Shown here: piece after piece, positions 6,865 to 15,207 of the stretch
Layout of the letters: the number at the start of each line of letters is the position of its first letter
How positions within the stretch are numbered: position 1 is the stretch's first letter
NCBI RefSeq assembly: GCF_039916245.1
Contig: NZ_JBDSLS010000025.1
Location: 1 to 19,041 of the forward strand
Direction of reading: 5' to 3'
DNA length: 19,041 bases
Source: Gelidibacter sp039916245
GTDB taxonomy: Bacteria > Bacteroidota > Bacteroidia > Flavobacteriales > Flavobacteriaceae
The notes under the pieces: model-generated
Seen by the model: only the letters and a program-made list of their open reading frames with translations
Told to the model about the DNA's origin: nothing
Database searches by the model: none
Made by a program: the position numbers and the translations under genes

Positions 6865-7758
6865 CTACGAAGATAACGACATTAAATATTTCTTTGGCGT
6901 TGTCCCATATTTCTTTTTGTATGCCGCTATAAAGTGACTCGATGAGCTGTAACCAACTTTCAAGCCGACTTCATTCACATTGTATTCATTGGACTCCAAT
7001 AACTTTCTGGCCACTTCCATCTTATAATCAAATAAAAAACTGAACACTGAGTCGCCGTAAATTTGCTTAAAACCTTCCTTCAGCTTTTTTAGGGTTAAAC
7101 CTATTTCTTCCGATAGCTCTTGCAACGTCGGCGGTTCGGTCATTCTTGAAATCACAATATCCTTGGCTTTCCTGATTTTGATAACGTTTGCTTCATCCAC
7201 CAAAAACGGACATTGTTCAATGTCGGCATCCTCATTTCTATTGAAATATAAACTCAATAATTCATAAGCCTTTCCTTTATAATAAAGATTCCTGATAGAA
7301 GAATTCAAGTTATAATGGATCAATTGTGTCAAAACAATCGCCATGGATGGAGATACTTTCCCGTCCTGATAGTATTTCTTATCCTTATTATCGTCACTTA
7401 AAAAAGAAATATAATCAGCTTCCTGCGAAAATAATCCGTGGAATTTTTTAATGGAGATCAAAATCGATACTAACGACGAATTTGGATGCATTTCCAAATG
7501 GATGGGCAAATCCTGTTGTGGATTATAAAGTAACAAGGAGTTTTCTTCTAATATATCTAAAGCATACCGCCCATTATTAAATATGAACTTACTCGCCCCT
7601 TTCAAACAAAAATGGAATTGAATAAAACTACTATCAATTCCACGTTCAATAGTTTCTACAGTATTGCTATCGTTTTGATAGGTCAATACCAAAAAATCAT
7701 GATCAATTCGAGTTTCTGTAAAAGAACCTTTAGCGACATTTTCCAAATCCATTCTCAT
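6865..7758 (-). CDS. AraC-family transcriptional regulator, divergent to hemA
   Basis: This 297-residue regulator has an N-terminal ligand or oligomerisation region of about 190 residues and a C-terminal AraC/XylS double helix-turn-helix over roughly the last 95 residues. The first helix-turn-helix is in PPTLQELSEEIGLTLKKLKEGF. The family signature is in VNEVGLKVGYSSSSHFIAAYKKKYGTTPKKY. The longest frame starts at a TTG (7761), but the ATG at 7758 follows immediately and is the better choice; another ATG lies at 7752. It sits between hemH and the divergent hemA, and its upstream region carries the same 12-bp promoter motif as hemA. Control of heme or iron genes is therefore a reasonable inference, without experimental support here. 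The N-terminal ligand cannot be named. Confidence 0.9.
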   Translation of the reverse strand: MRMDLENVAKGSFTETRIDHDFLVLTYQNDSNTVETIERGIDSSFIQFHFCLKGASKFIFNNGRYALDILEENSLLLYNPQQDLPIHLEMHPNSSLVSILISIKKFHGLFSQEADYISFLSDDNKDKKYYQDGKVSPSMAIVLTQLIHYNLNSSIRNLYYKGKAYELLSLYFNRNEDADIEQCPFLVDEANVIKIRKAKDIVISRMTEPPTLQELSEEIGLTLKKLKEGFKQIYGDSVFSFLFDYKMEVARKLLESNEYNVNEVGLKVGYSSSSHFIAAYKKKYGTTPKKYLMSLSS

Positions 7759-7823
7759 CAAAATTTATACACCTTATTTAGATTCGTTCTAAACAAACCA
7801 CTCATAAGGCGTTGCTATTGCTG

Positions 7824-7835
7824 CAAAAGTATAAC
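7824..7835 (-). promoter_or_regulatory. Candidate promoter (-7 box TACTTTTG) of the AraC-family gene
   Basis: On the minus strand the sequence reads GTTATACTTTTG, containing TAnnTTTG, the Bacteroidetes -7 consensus. The predicted transcript start would be about 60 nt before the ATG at 7758. A good TTG -33 element is not obvious at the expected distance (TTC is found). The same 12 bases occur in the hemA promoter on the other strand. Confidence 0.5.
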
Positions 7836-7900
7836 ATTTATTATTTTATTACAGAATAAAAGATAAAAAACACCAAGCGACACTTATAGTCCGTTTAGCG

Positions 7901-7933
7901 TTGTTTATTATTTAAAGGACAGTTATACTTTTG
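7901..7933 (+). promoter_or_regulatory. Candidate hemA operon promoter (TTG ... TACTTTTG)
   Basis: TTG at 7901-7903 and TACTTTTG at 7926-7933 match the Bacteroidetes -33/-7 pattern with a 22-nt spacer. Transcription would begin near 7940, leaving a leader of about 33 nt before the hemA ATG at 7973. This also argues against translation from the TTG at 7931, which lies inside the -7 box. Confidence 0.6.
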
Positions 7934-7972
7934 TCTTTTCAATTTCTAAAAACCGTTACCGATTACTATCAT

Positions 7973-9217
7973 ATGCTGAAAGGAACCTATTTTTATGCCA
8001 TTGGATTGAGTTATAAAAAGGCTGATGCTACTATTAGAGGCCTTTTTAGTTTAGATGACACTTCTAAAAAAAACCTTTTAAATCAGGCCAAAGAAGCGGG
8101 CATTGAAAGTCTCATTGTGACCTCAACCTGCAACCGAACCGAACTTTACGGTTTTGCTGAACATCCTTACCAACTCATCAAATTACTTTGTGATAACTCT
8201 AAAGGAACGATTGAAGAATTTCAGCACGTGGCTTATATTTTAAAAAACAACGAGGCTGTTTCGCACATGTTCCGCGTCGGTTCTGGACTTGACAGTCAGA
8301 TTTTAGGGGATTTTGAAATTATCAGTCAATTAAGAACAAGCGCAAAAGCATCCAAAAAAAAGGGATTGCTTAATCCTTTCACAGAACGTTTACTGAATGC
8401 CGTTATTCAAGCGAGCAAACGCATCAAAAATGAAACAGAAATTTCATCAGGCGCAACTTCCGTCTCTTTTGCATCCGTTCAATATATCATGAGCAATATT
8501 CAGAATGTTTCAGAAAAAAACATTTTACTCTTTGGCATTGGAAAAATCGGGAGAAACACCTGCGAAAACCTGGTAAAACACACCAAAAACGAACATATCA
8601 CCTTAATTAACAGAACTAAAACCAAAGCTGAAGCCATTGCTGGGAAGTTCAATTTGTTGGTTAAAGATTATGCCGATCTTCAAAAAGAAATCAATGCTTC
8701 CGATATTTTGATTGTTGCTACAGGTGCCCAAAGTCCAACGGTAACGAAAGAATCCATCCAATCTAATAAGCCAATTTTGATTTTAGATTTATCGATTCCA
8801 AGAAACGTGAATCCAGATGTCACGGAATTATCAAATGTGACCTTGATTCATCTTGATGATTTATCAAAAATGACTGATGATACCTTAGAACGCAGAAAAG
8901 AATTTATACCTTTGGCGGAGCAAATTTTAGAAGAAGTAAAACTGGATTTTAACAGCTGGCTTGCCACTCGAAAATTTGCCCCAACCATCAAAGCATTAAA
9001 GCACAAATTGCTTGATTTAAAAAATGCGGAATTGGAAACCCAACGTAAAAAACATGCGGATTTCAATGAAGCACAAGCAGAATTAATCAGCAATAATATC
9101 ATCCAAAAAATAACAAATCACTTTGCATACCATCTCAAAACAGATCATATGTCAACTGATGACAGCATTGAACTCATCAGAAAAGTGTTCCAATTAGAAT
9201 CCACTACAAATGTCTAA
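7973..9217 (+). CDS. hemA: Glutamyl-tRNA reductase
   Basis: GluTR reduces glutamyl-tRNA(Glu) with NADPH to glutamate-1-semialdehyde, the committed step of C5-pathway heme synthesis. The frame opens at TTG 7931, but that codon overlaps the promoter box. The ATG at 7973 (MLKGTYFYAIGLSYKKAD) gives 414 residues, close to the usual length. The catalytic Cys53 is in the invariant TSTCNRTELYG motif. The conserved GSGLDSQILGDFEI segment follows, then the NADPH-binding Rossmann motif GIGKIGRNTCENL near 185-197 and the C-terminal helical dimerisation domain. Its last 8 bp overlap the start of hemC. First gene of the rightward heme operon and divergent from the AraC-family regulator. GSA aminomutase, needed next, is not in the window. 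Confidence 0.97.
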   Translation: MLKGTYFYAIGLSYKKADATIRGLFSLDDTSKKNLLNQAKEAGIESLIVTSTCNRTELYGFAEHPYQLIKLLCDNSKGTIEEFQHVAYILKNNEAVSHMFRVGSGLDSQILGDFEIISQLRTSAKASKKKGLLNPFTERLLNAVIQASKRIKNETEISSGATSVSFASVQYIMSNIQNVSEKNILLFGIGKIGRNTCENLVKHTKNEHITLINRTKTKAEAIAGKFNLLVKDYADLQKEINASDILIVATGAQSPTVTKESIQSNKPILILDLSIPRNVNPDVTELSNVTLIHLDDLSKMTDDTLERRKEFIPLAEQILEEVKLDFNSWLATRKFAPTIKALKHKLLDLKNAELETQRKKHADFNEAQAELISNNIIQKITNHFAYHLKTDHMSTDDSIELIRKVFQLESTTNV

Positions 9218-10790
9218 ACTTATAAGAATTGGTACTCGCGATAGCGAATTAGCGCTATGGCAAGCCAAAACTGTACAACAACAACTCCAACATCTGGGTC
9301 ATAAAACGGTATTGGTACCTGTAAAATCAACAGGCGATTTGCGACTTGACAAACCCATTTATGAAATGGGAATTGTAGGTGTTTTCACTCGAATATTAGA
9401 CGAGGCCATGCTCAACAATCAAATCGATATTGCGGTACATTCACTTAAAGACGTACCTACGATTTTGCCACAAGGCATCGTTCAGGCAGCCGTTTTAAAA
9501 CGTGGCAATGTGAGAGACACTTTAGTATTTAAGAATAATGAAGAATTTTTATCTCAAAAAGATGCCGTCATTGCAACAGGTAGTTTAAGACGAAAAGCAC
9601 AATGGCTTAACCGATATCCAACCCATACCATTGTCGGATTACGCGGCAACATTAATACCAGACTTGAAAAACTGCAAGATAATGAGGATTGGAATGCGGC
9701 TATTTTTGCAGCAGCAGGCATTGGCAGAATTGGCGTACGTCCAGAAGATGCGATCAATCTTGATTGGATGGTTCCAGCTCCGGCACAAGGCGCCATCATG
9801 ATCACTGCACGTGAAGTTGATGAAGATGTATTGACCATCCTTAAGGAAATCAACCACGAGGAGACCGAAATATGTACCACGATTGAGCGTCAATTTTTAA
9901 ATTTATTGGAAGGTGGTTGCTCTGCTCCAATTGGCGCTTTAGCATTCATTAAAGATGAAGAAGTATCTTTTCAAGGCGTCCTATTGAGTTTAGATGGAAC
10001 GAAAAAGATTGAGGTAACGCGTAAAGAAAAATTGGGCAACCATCATAATATCGCACAATTTGCGGCCGATTACGTCATAGACCGTGGTGGTCAGCGATTA
10101 ATGAATGATCTGAGAGACGAGGAGAAACAGATTCAAGTTTTTTCTACTCGCAATTTGAGCGAAGGCCAACGTCAGCTTTTTAAAAATGTACATGCGGCCA
10201 GCACAGATTTCTTAAAAATAAGCTTTAACAGGATTTCGAAGCCTGTTTTAAAATCGAAAATTGACAACGTCATCATCACGAGTCAAAATGCGGTAGAAGC
10301 CATTCTCTCTAGTGTTCCTAAAGAAGAATTACAGTTTAAAAACATTTATTGTGTTGGGCGACGCACCAAAAGGTTGATCGAAACTAAAATCGGAAAGGTC
10401 AAACATTCTGAAAATTATGCTAAAGATCTGGCTGCCTATTTGGTAGAATTCATGGATGGCACCGAAGTGACGCACTTTTGCAGTGACATTCGCTTGGATG
10501 AAATTTCCACGACCTTACAAAACAATCACATTAAAGTCAATGAGGTTGAAGCTTATAAAACCATTCTCGACTCTGAAAAAATTGATTCAAATGTTGAAGG
10601 TATTATGTTTTATAGCCCGTCCACAGTGGACAGTTATATGATCAACAATACGGCAGATAAAAAGATCGCTTATTGTATAGGAGAAACTACGGCCACGGAA
10701 GCTAAAAAGTATTTTGAGGATGTGAGAGTCGCCAAAATTCCGACGGTTGAAAGTGTCATTGATTTAGTGAATGAACATTATAACCATTAG
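9210..10790 (+). CDS. hemCD: Fused hydroxymethylbilane synthase / uroporphyrinogen-III synthase
   Basis: This 526-residue bifunctional protein has two domains. Residues 1 to about 305 are HemC, which polymerises four porphobilinogens: the N-terminus RIGTRDSELALWQAK, catalytic Asp81 in HSLKDVP, the arginine-rich GSLRRKAQWL and GLRGNINTRL segments, and Cys237 in LEGGCSAPIG, which carries the dipyrromethane cofactor. From about 310 on the sequence is HemD-like, with IITSQNAVEAIL, YCVGRRTKRLIE, VEAYKT and MFYSPSTVDSYM, and closes hydroxymethylbilane to uroporphyrinogen III. HemD diverges fast, so that half is assigned from these short blocks, the length and the position. The frame is continuous with no internal start needed. 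The start overlaps hemA by 8 bp, implying coupled translation. Fusion would pass the unstable linear tetrapyrrole straight to the cyclising enzyme. Confidence 0.93.
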   Translation: MSKLIRIGTRDSELALWQAKTVQQQLQHLGHKTVLVPVKSTGDLRLDKPIYEMGIVGVFTRILDEAMLNNQIDIAVHSLKDVPTILPQGIVQAAVLKRGNVRDTLVFKNNEEFLSQKDAVIATGSLRRKAQWLNRYPTHTIVGLRGNINTRLEKLQDNEDWNAAIFAAAGIGRIGVRPEDAINLDWMVPAPAQGAIMITAREVDEDVLTILKEINHEETEICTTIERQFLNLLEGGCSAPIGALAFIKDEEVSFQGVLLSLDGTKKIEVTRKEKLGNHHNIAQFAADYVIDRGGQRLMNDLRDEEKQIQVFSTRNLSEGQRQLFKNVHAASTDFLKISFNRISKPVLKSKIDNVIITSQNAVEAILSSVPKEELQFKNIYCVGRRTKRLIETKIGKVKHSENYAKDLAAYLVEFMDGTEVTHFCSDIRLDEISTTLQNNHIKVNEVEAYKTILDSEKIDSNVEGIMFYSPSTVDSYMINNTADKKIAYCIGETTATEAKKYFEDVRVAKIPTVESVIDLVNEHYNH

Positions 10791-10846
10791 ATTATCAGTA
10801 AGGTTATAAAAATAACTTAAATTTATAGCTCCTAAATAGGTGGTCC

Positions 10847-12586
10847 ATGGTCAATCTAAAATCATTCAAGAATTTATATCGTTTTATCGATATTCTCATC
10901 TTGTTTTTCTTGATATTCGATTTTGGATTTACCATTAATGACGACTACAAACCTTATAAAATTCTTGTCTTTTTTACGCTTACAAGTGTTTTAATTGGAT
11001 TTAATATTTTAAAATATTTCCAATTCGACGATGCAGGAATAAGGAAAACCTTAATATTCAACTTGATTTTATTAACGGCGACCCTAACGTCGTCAGGTCT
11101 TTATTTGTTACTGAATCAAGGACAGGATATGATTCCTGCGTTAAAACAATGCAGGGTTATATTTGAGGTGGGCCTATTTTTATACTTGCTTATGAGGCTT
11201 TCCATGCTGATAAAGTTTGTTTATAAAATCTACTTCAATCCGGCCATTCTTTTTGTAGGGAGTTTTTTTATTTTCTCTTTTATAGGTGCATTGTTTTTAA
11301 TGCTTCCTAAAGTTACTGCTCACGGCATAAGTTTTATTGACGCATTATTTACCGCTACCAGCGCTATTTGTGTAACCGGATTAACAGTATTGGACACCGC
11401 TAATGATTTTACGCAATTGGGCCAAGGAGTTATCTTGGCTTTAATTCAAATTGGAGGCTTAGGCATTCTGACTTTTACATCATTTTTCGCTTATTTTTTT
11501 AGAGAAAATTCGTCCTTTAGAGAAGGCCTCTATGTCAAAGATTTTACGGCTTCAGAAAATCTTCAAGATGTTTTAAAAATAGCAGCTCGTGTGGTTTTAT
11601 TTACCTTAACTGTCGAAATGATCGGTGCCGCCTGCATCTATTTTTCGATTGATCAAATTGATAATGTAAAAGACAAACTCTTCTTCTCTATATTCCATGC
11701 CATTTCCGCTTTTTGTAATGCAGGTTTTTCTACTGCCGTTGGAGGTTTTTATGATCCTAGTTACCGATTTGCCTATTCCCTGCAATGGGCTATTATGCTA
11801 TTGATTGTCATAGGAGGCTTAGGCTATAATATCGTCTACAATTCATATATTTATTTCAAAACGGCTTTCAGCAATTTTTTTGTAAATAATATTAAAACAT
11901 TGCCCGTCAGAGTTTTTAAGCTGAATTCACAAATCATATTTATTACCACCTGTATCCTATTGTTAGCTGGTTTTGTCTTTTTCTTTTTTGCAGAAGCCAA
12001 TCACTCGCTAAAAGAACATGTCACGCTCTATGGACGCATTACCTCGGCAATGTTCTCATCTGTGACGCCCAGAACTGCAGGTTTTAATACCATAGATTAT
12101 ACACATGTTGCGACGCCATCCCTATTGTTTGTCATTTTTTTAATGTGGATTGGAGCCTCTCCAGCATCTACCGGTGGTGGGATAAAAACCAGCACCTTCG
12201 CCATTGCCATGCTCAATATTTATGCGACGGCACGTGGTCGAAATAGAATAGAAATTAACACTAGGGAAATCTCTAGCAGTTCGGTCAACAGAGCTTTTGC
12301 GATTATCATGATTTCGCTTTTAGTAATCGGCCTTAGCATCTTATTACTCCTGTTTTTCGAACCTAACGCAGGCATCTTGCCGATAGCTTTTGAGTGCTTT
12401 TCAGCTTATGGCACGGTTGGTTTGAGCTTAAACCTCACACCAACCCTAAGTGTTCCGAGTAAATACGTTATCATCCTAGTCATGTTTTTGGGTAGAATCG
12501 GCACCTTAAACCTATTATTTGGCATGTTAGGTCAGATAGAACAAAAATTTTATCAATATCCTCAAGAACCTATTTTAATCAATTAA
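10847..12586 (+). CDS. ktrB: KtrB/TrkH-type potassium uptake membrane subunit
   Basis: This 579-residue inner-membrane K+ (or Na+/K+) translocating subunit shows four pore loops, each with the filter Gly: TSAICVTGLT (Gly178), SAFCNAGFST (Gly293), SVTPRTAGFN (Gly412) and SAYGTVGLSL (Gly525). The Gly-rich segment GASPASTGGGIKTST (about 436-450) corresponds to the gating loop in the third repeat. Compared with the roughly 450 residues of a simple KtrB, there are about 130 extra N-terminal residues with around four hydrophobic stretches. The ATG at 10847 lies 56 bp after hemCD, and the partner gene ktrA follows after 3 bp. It sits inside the heme operon although it has no role in tetrapyrrole chemistry. 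Confidence 0.92.
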   Translation: MVNLKSFKNLYRFIDILILFFLIFDFGFTINDDYKPYKILVFFTLTSVLIGFNILKYFQFDDAGIRKTLIFNLILLTATLTSSGLYLLLNQGQDMIPALKQCRVIFEVGLFLYLLMRLSMLIKFVYKIYFNPAILFVGSFFIFSFIGALFLMLPKVTAHGISFIDALFTATSAICVTGLTVLDTANDFTQLGQGVILALIQIGGLGILTFTSFFAYFFRENSSFREGLYVKDFTASENLQDVLKIAARVVLFTLTVEMIGAACIYFSIDQIDNVKDKLFFSIFHAISAFCNAGFSTAVGGFYDPSYRFAYSLQWAIMLLIVIGGLGYNIVYNSYIYFKTAFSNFFVNNIKTLPVRVFKLNSQIIFITTCILLLAGFVFFFFAEANHSLKEHVTLYGRITSAMFSSVTPRTAGFNTIDYTHVATPSLLFVIFLMWIGASPASTGGGIKTSTFAIAMLNIYATARGRNRIEINTREISSSSVNRAFAIIMISLLVIGLSILLLLFFEPNAGILPIAFECFSAYGTVGLSLNLTPTLSVPSKYVIILVMFLGRIGTLNLLFGMLGQIEQKFYQYPQEPILIN

Positions 12587-12589
12587 AAG

Positions 12590-13276
12590 ATGAAAATTAT
12601 TATCATTGGTCTCGGAAATTTTGGTTTGTCCTTAGCTTTAAACCTGACAGAGACAGGTAATGAAGTTATTGCCGTTGACAAACAGATGGAAAAAGTAAAT
12701 CTTGCCAAAGATAAATTGGCACATGTGGTGTGTATGGATGCCACCAACGAACAAGCGTATCAAGCACTTCCCACCAAACAAGCAGATTTAATCGTGGTGG
12801 CCATTGGCGAAAACGAAGGTGCTGCCATTATAACCACCGCCATCGTAAAAAAATTATGTTCAGGAAAAATCATCAGTAGATCCTTATCGGACATTCATGA
12901 CACCGTTTTACAGGCTATGGGCATTGATGTGATCGTTCATCCAGAGAAAGAAGCCGCTGAAAAATTGACGTATAAGATCAATTTGAAAAACCTCATCGAT
13001 AATTATAAAATAGATGACCACTATTCTATTTCAGAAATTAAACCGCCTGAAAGTTTTATCGGTAAAACAATTGGAGAATTAGACATCAGGATAAAATATA
13101 AAGTCAACATCGTAACCTTATTACGTACCAAAGAAAAAACCAATTTTATTGGAGCGACTACCAAAGTAAACGAAGTGATTGGCGTTCCTACCGCAACCAC
13201 ACGTATCGAAAAAGATGATATCATGGTTGTTTTTGGGTTGGATGAAAAAATTACCACTTTAAGCAATAAAAAGTAA
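12590..13276 (+). CDS. ktrA: KtrA/TrkA-type RCK regulatory subunit
   Basis: This 228-residue cytoplasmic subunit gates the adjacent KtrB channel in response to nucleotides. The N-terminal RCK_N (Rossmann) domain starts MKIIIIGLGNFGLSLALNL with the GxGxxG motif (GLGNFG), an acidic ligand at the end of beta-2 (VIAVDKQ) and the later DATNEQAY and DLIVVAIGEN segments. The C-terminal RCK_C domain covers about residues 140-225. Spacing of 3 bp from ktrB indicates a two-gene unit. Length is typical for KtrA, and half that of the duplicated TrkA. Confidence 0.93.
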   Translation: MKIIIIGLGNFGLSLALNLTETGNEVIAVDKQMEKVNLAKDKLAHVVCMDATNEQAYQALPTKQADLIVVAIGENEGAAIITTAIVKKLCSGKIISRSLSDIHDTVLQAMGIDVIVHPEKEAAEKLTYKINLKNLIDNYKIDDHYSISEIKPPESFIGKTIGELDIRIKYKVNIVTLLRTKEKTNFIGATTKVNEVIGVPTATTRIEKDDIMVVFGLDEKITTLSNKK

Positions 13277-13356
13277 AGACTTATAAAGTCCAGAGTAAAA
13301 TAAAAAATTAGTTTAACCTAGAAATCCCAGATTTTGGGGCTATTTTAAAAAAAGAA

Positions 13357-14388
13357 ATGATAAAAAACGATTTATACTTAAGAGCATTAAAAGGCGAAAC
13401 AGTTGAACGTCCACCAGTTTGGATGATGCGTCAAGCCGGACGTTATCTACCTGAATTCATGGAAATCAGAAAAAAATACGATTTCTTTACCCGATGTCGA
13501 ATGCCAGAATTAGCGAGCGAAATTACCGTACAACCTATCCGTCGTTATGGAATGGACGCTGCCATTTTATTCAGTGATATTTTGGTCATTCCACAAGCGA
13601 TGAATATCGAGGTACAAATGAAACCTGACTTTGGACCTTATTTGCCAAATCCTATCCGCACGCAACAAGATGTGGACAATGTAATTGTTCCTGATGTTCA
13701 TGTGGAGCTGGATTATGTGATGCAAGCCATTAAAGCCACCAAAGAATTATTGAATAACGAAGTGCCACTAATTGGTTTTGCAGGATCACCTTGGACGATT
13801 TTATGCTACTGCGTACAAGGCCAAGGCAGCAAGAACTTTGATAAAGCCAAACAATTTTGTTTTACAAATCCTATTGCCGCACACCAGTTATTACAAAAGA
13901 TAACGGATACAACCATTACGTATTTGCAAGCTAAAGTTGCGGCTGGATGTGATGCGGTACAGATATTTGATTCTTGGGGAGGCATGTTAGCGCCTGCAGA
14001 TTACAATGAATTCTCTTGGCAATATATCAATCAGATTATTGAAGCTTTAAAGGATCACGCCCCTGTAATTGCTTTTGGAAAAGGCTGTTGGTTTGCATTG
14101 GGCGACATGGCCAAATCGAACGCCACAGCGTTGGGTATTGACTGGACGTGTTCTCCGCAAAATGCGCGTTACTTAACTGGCGGAAAAATAACTTTGCAAG
14201 GCAATTTTGATCCTTCCAGATTATTCTCGCCACCTGCAGTAATCAAGAAAATGGTCACTCAAATGATTAATGAATTTGGAAAAGACCGATATATCGTCAA
14301 TTTAGGTCACGGCATTTTACCAAATATTCCATTAGACAATGCGAAAGCATTTATTGATGCCGTAAAAGAATATAAGAGTCCAAATTAG
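13357..14388 (+). CDS. hemE: Uroporphyrinogen decarboxylase
   Basis: This 343-residue cytoplasmic enzyme removes the four acetate carboxyls of uroporphyrinogen III to give coproporphyrinogen III, without a cofactor. The first signature PPVWMMRQAGRYLPE (Arg26 and Arg30) and the catalytic Asp74 in LFSDILVIP are intact, as are GFAGSPWTI, FDSWGGMLAP and the C-terminal NLGHGILPN. Start MIKNDLYLRALKGE is canonical. The 80-bp gap after ktrA contains no clear TAnnTTTG box, so it probably belongs to the operon transcript. A 33-bp palindrome of the RAYT-associated family lies 14 bp after its stop codon. Confidence 0.97.
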   Translation: MIKNDLYLRALKGETVERPPVWMMRQAGRYLPEFMEIRKKYDFFTRCRMPELASEITVQPIRRYGMDAAILFSDILVIPQAMNIEVQMKPDFGPYLPNPIRTQQDVDNVIVPDVHVELDYVMQAIKATKELLNNEVPLIGFAGSPWTILCYCVQGQGSKNFDKAKQFCFTNPIAAHQLLQKITDTTITYLQAKVAAGCDAVQIFDSWGGMLAPADYNEFSWQYINQIIEALKDHAPVIAFGKGCWFALGDMAKSNATALGIDWTCSPQNARYLTGGKITLQGNFDPSRLFSPPAVIKKMVTQMINEFGKDRYIVNLGHGILPNIPLDNAKAFIDAVKEYKSPN

Positions 14389-14401
14389 ATAAGCATTTAA
14401 A

Positions 14402-14434
14402 AGACCTCACAGGTTTTTAAAACCTATGAGGTCT
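14402..14434. repeat. 33-bp REP-like palindrome, copy 1 (hemE / EI24 gap)
   Basis: The left arm AGACCTCACAGGTTTT, one central base and the right arm AAAACCTATGAGGTCT pair at 15 of 16 positions. It occupies most of the 57-bp gap between hemE and the next gene, ending 11 bp before that start. In RNA it is a long stable hairpin and could attenuate or process the operon transcript. It has the same architecture and outer AGACCT/AGGTCT ends as the palindromes beside the transposase downstream. Confidence 0.85.
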
Positions 14435-14445
14435 CATCTCAGTGT

Positions 14446-15207
14446 ATGATTAAAAACATCTTCAAAGGCATCAAAGCTTATGCTGGAACATTGAAATTAA
14501 TTTCCAAACTCGGACTTTGGAAATATTTTCGTGTGCCGATGTTGATTAGTTTTTTGATTGCCTCCGCCATCATTTTAGCGGCTTATACCTTTGCTGATAA
14601 TTTCGCGTTTTACATTTCAAAACTTTGGGCTTGGGAACGAGGAAAGGAAACCTTTTCCTTAATCAGCGAAATCTTGAGTGGTGTGTTGATTCTTATCTTA
14701 GGATTTATTCTTTACAAGCATATTGTGATGGCCCTTTCGGCGCCTTTTATGAGTCCGGTATCTGAAAAAATTGAATCCCATTTATTAGGTGTGGAACGCC
14801 ATCAGCATCGGGACACTTCATTTTCTGAACAGTTATGGAGAGGCATTCGAATTAACGTCCGAAATCTGATGATGGAATTGTTGTTGACCTTTCCTATTTT
14901 ACTCATAGGTTTTATTCCAATTATCGGCCTTGCATCCACCGTTTTATTGTTTTTAGTTCAGGCCTATTATGCAGGTTTTGGAAATATGGATTACACTTTG
15001 GAACGTCATTTTAAATACGACGAAAGTATTAAATTTGTAAAACAACATCGAGGATTGGCCATTGGAAACGGGATGGTTTTCATGTTGTTTTTATTGATTC
15101 CAGTGATTGGAATCATTCTCGTATTACCTTTGTCAGTCACTGCGGCATCAACCGAAACCGTGGCTTTGCTTAAAGATCAAAACCGATTAAAATCCAATGA
15201 TATATAG
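14446..15207 (+). CDS. EI24 / CysZ-like membrane protein
   Basis: This 253-residue integral membrane protein of the EI24 family (Pfam group including CysZ) has hydrophobic stretches at about 30-50, 75-95, 138-175 and 208-232. The motif ALSAPFMSPVSEKIE after the second helix is characteristic. CysZ members in proteobacteria take up sulfate, but Bacteroidetes homologues in heme clusters have no established substrate that I know of. The ATG at 14446 follows a 33-bp palindrome, and the last 11 bp overlap the start of the GNAT gene, implying coupled translation. Its constant presence in flavobacterial heme operons, as I recall it, suggests an accessory role, which remains inference. Confidence 0.85.
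   Translation: MIKNIFKGIKAYAGTLKLISKLGLWKYFRVPMLISFLIASAIILAAYTFADNFAFYISKLWAWERGKETFSLISEILSGVLILILGFILYKHIVMALSAPFMSPVSEKIESHLLGVERHQHRDTSFSEQLWRGIRINVRNLMMELLLTFPILLIGFIPIIGLASTVLLFLVQAYYAGFGNMDYTLERHFKYDESIKFVKQHRGLAIGNGMVFMLFLLIPVIGIILVLPLSVTAASTETVALLKDQNRLKSNDI

Noticed and set aside
7931..7972. TTG at 7931 as the hemA start
   Set aside because: It lies inside the TACTTTTG promoter box, and the 14 extra residues are not family-like. ATG 7973 gives the usual length.
10803..10816. GTTAT-AAAA-ATAAC as a terminator before ktrB
   Set aside because: The stem is only five AT-rich base pairs with no T-run, too weak to support.
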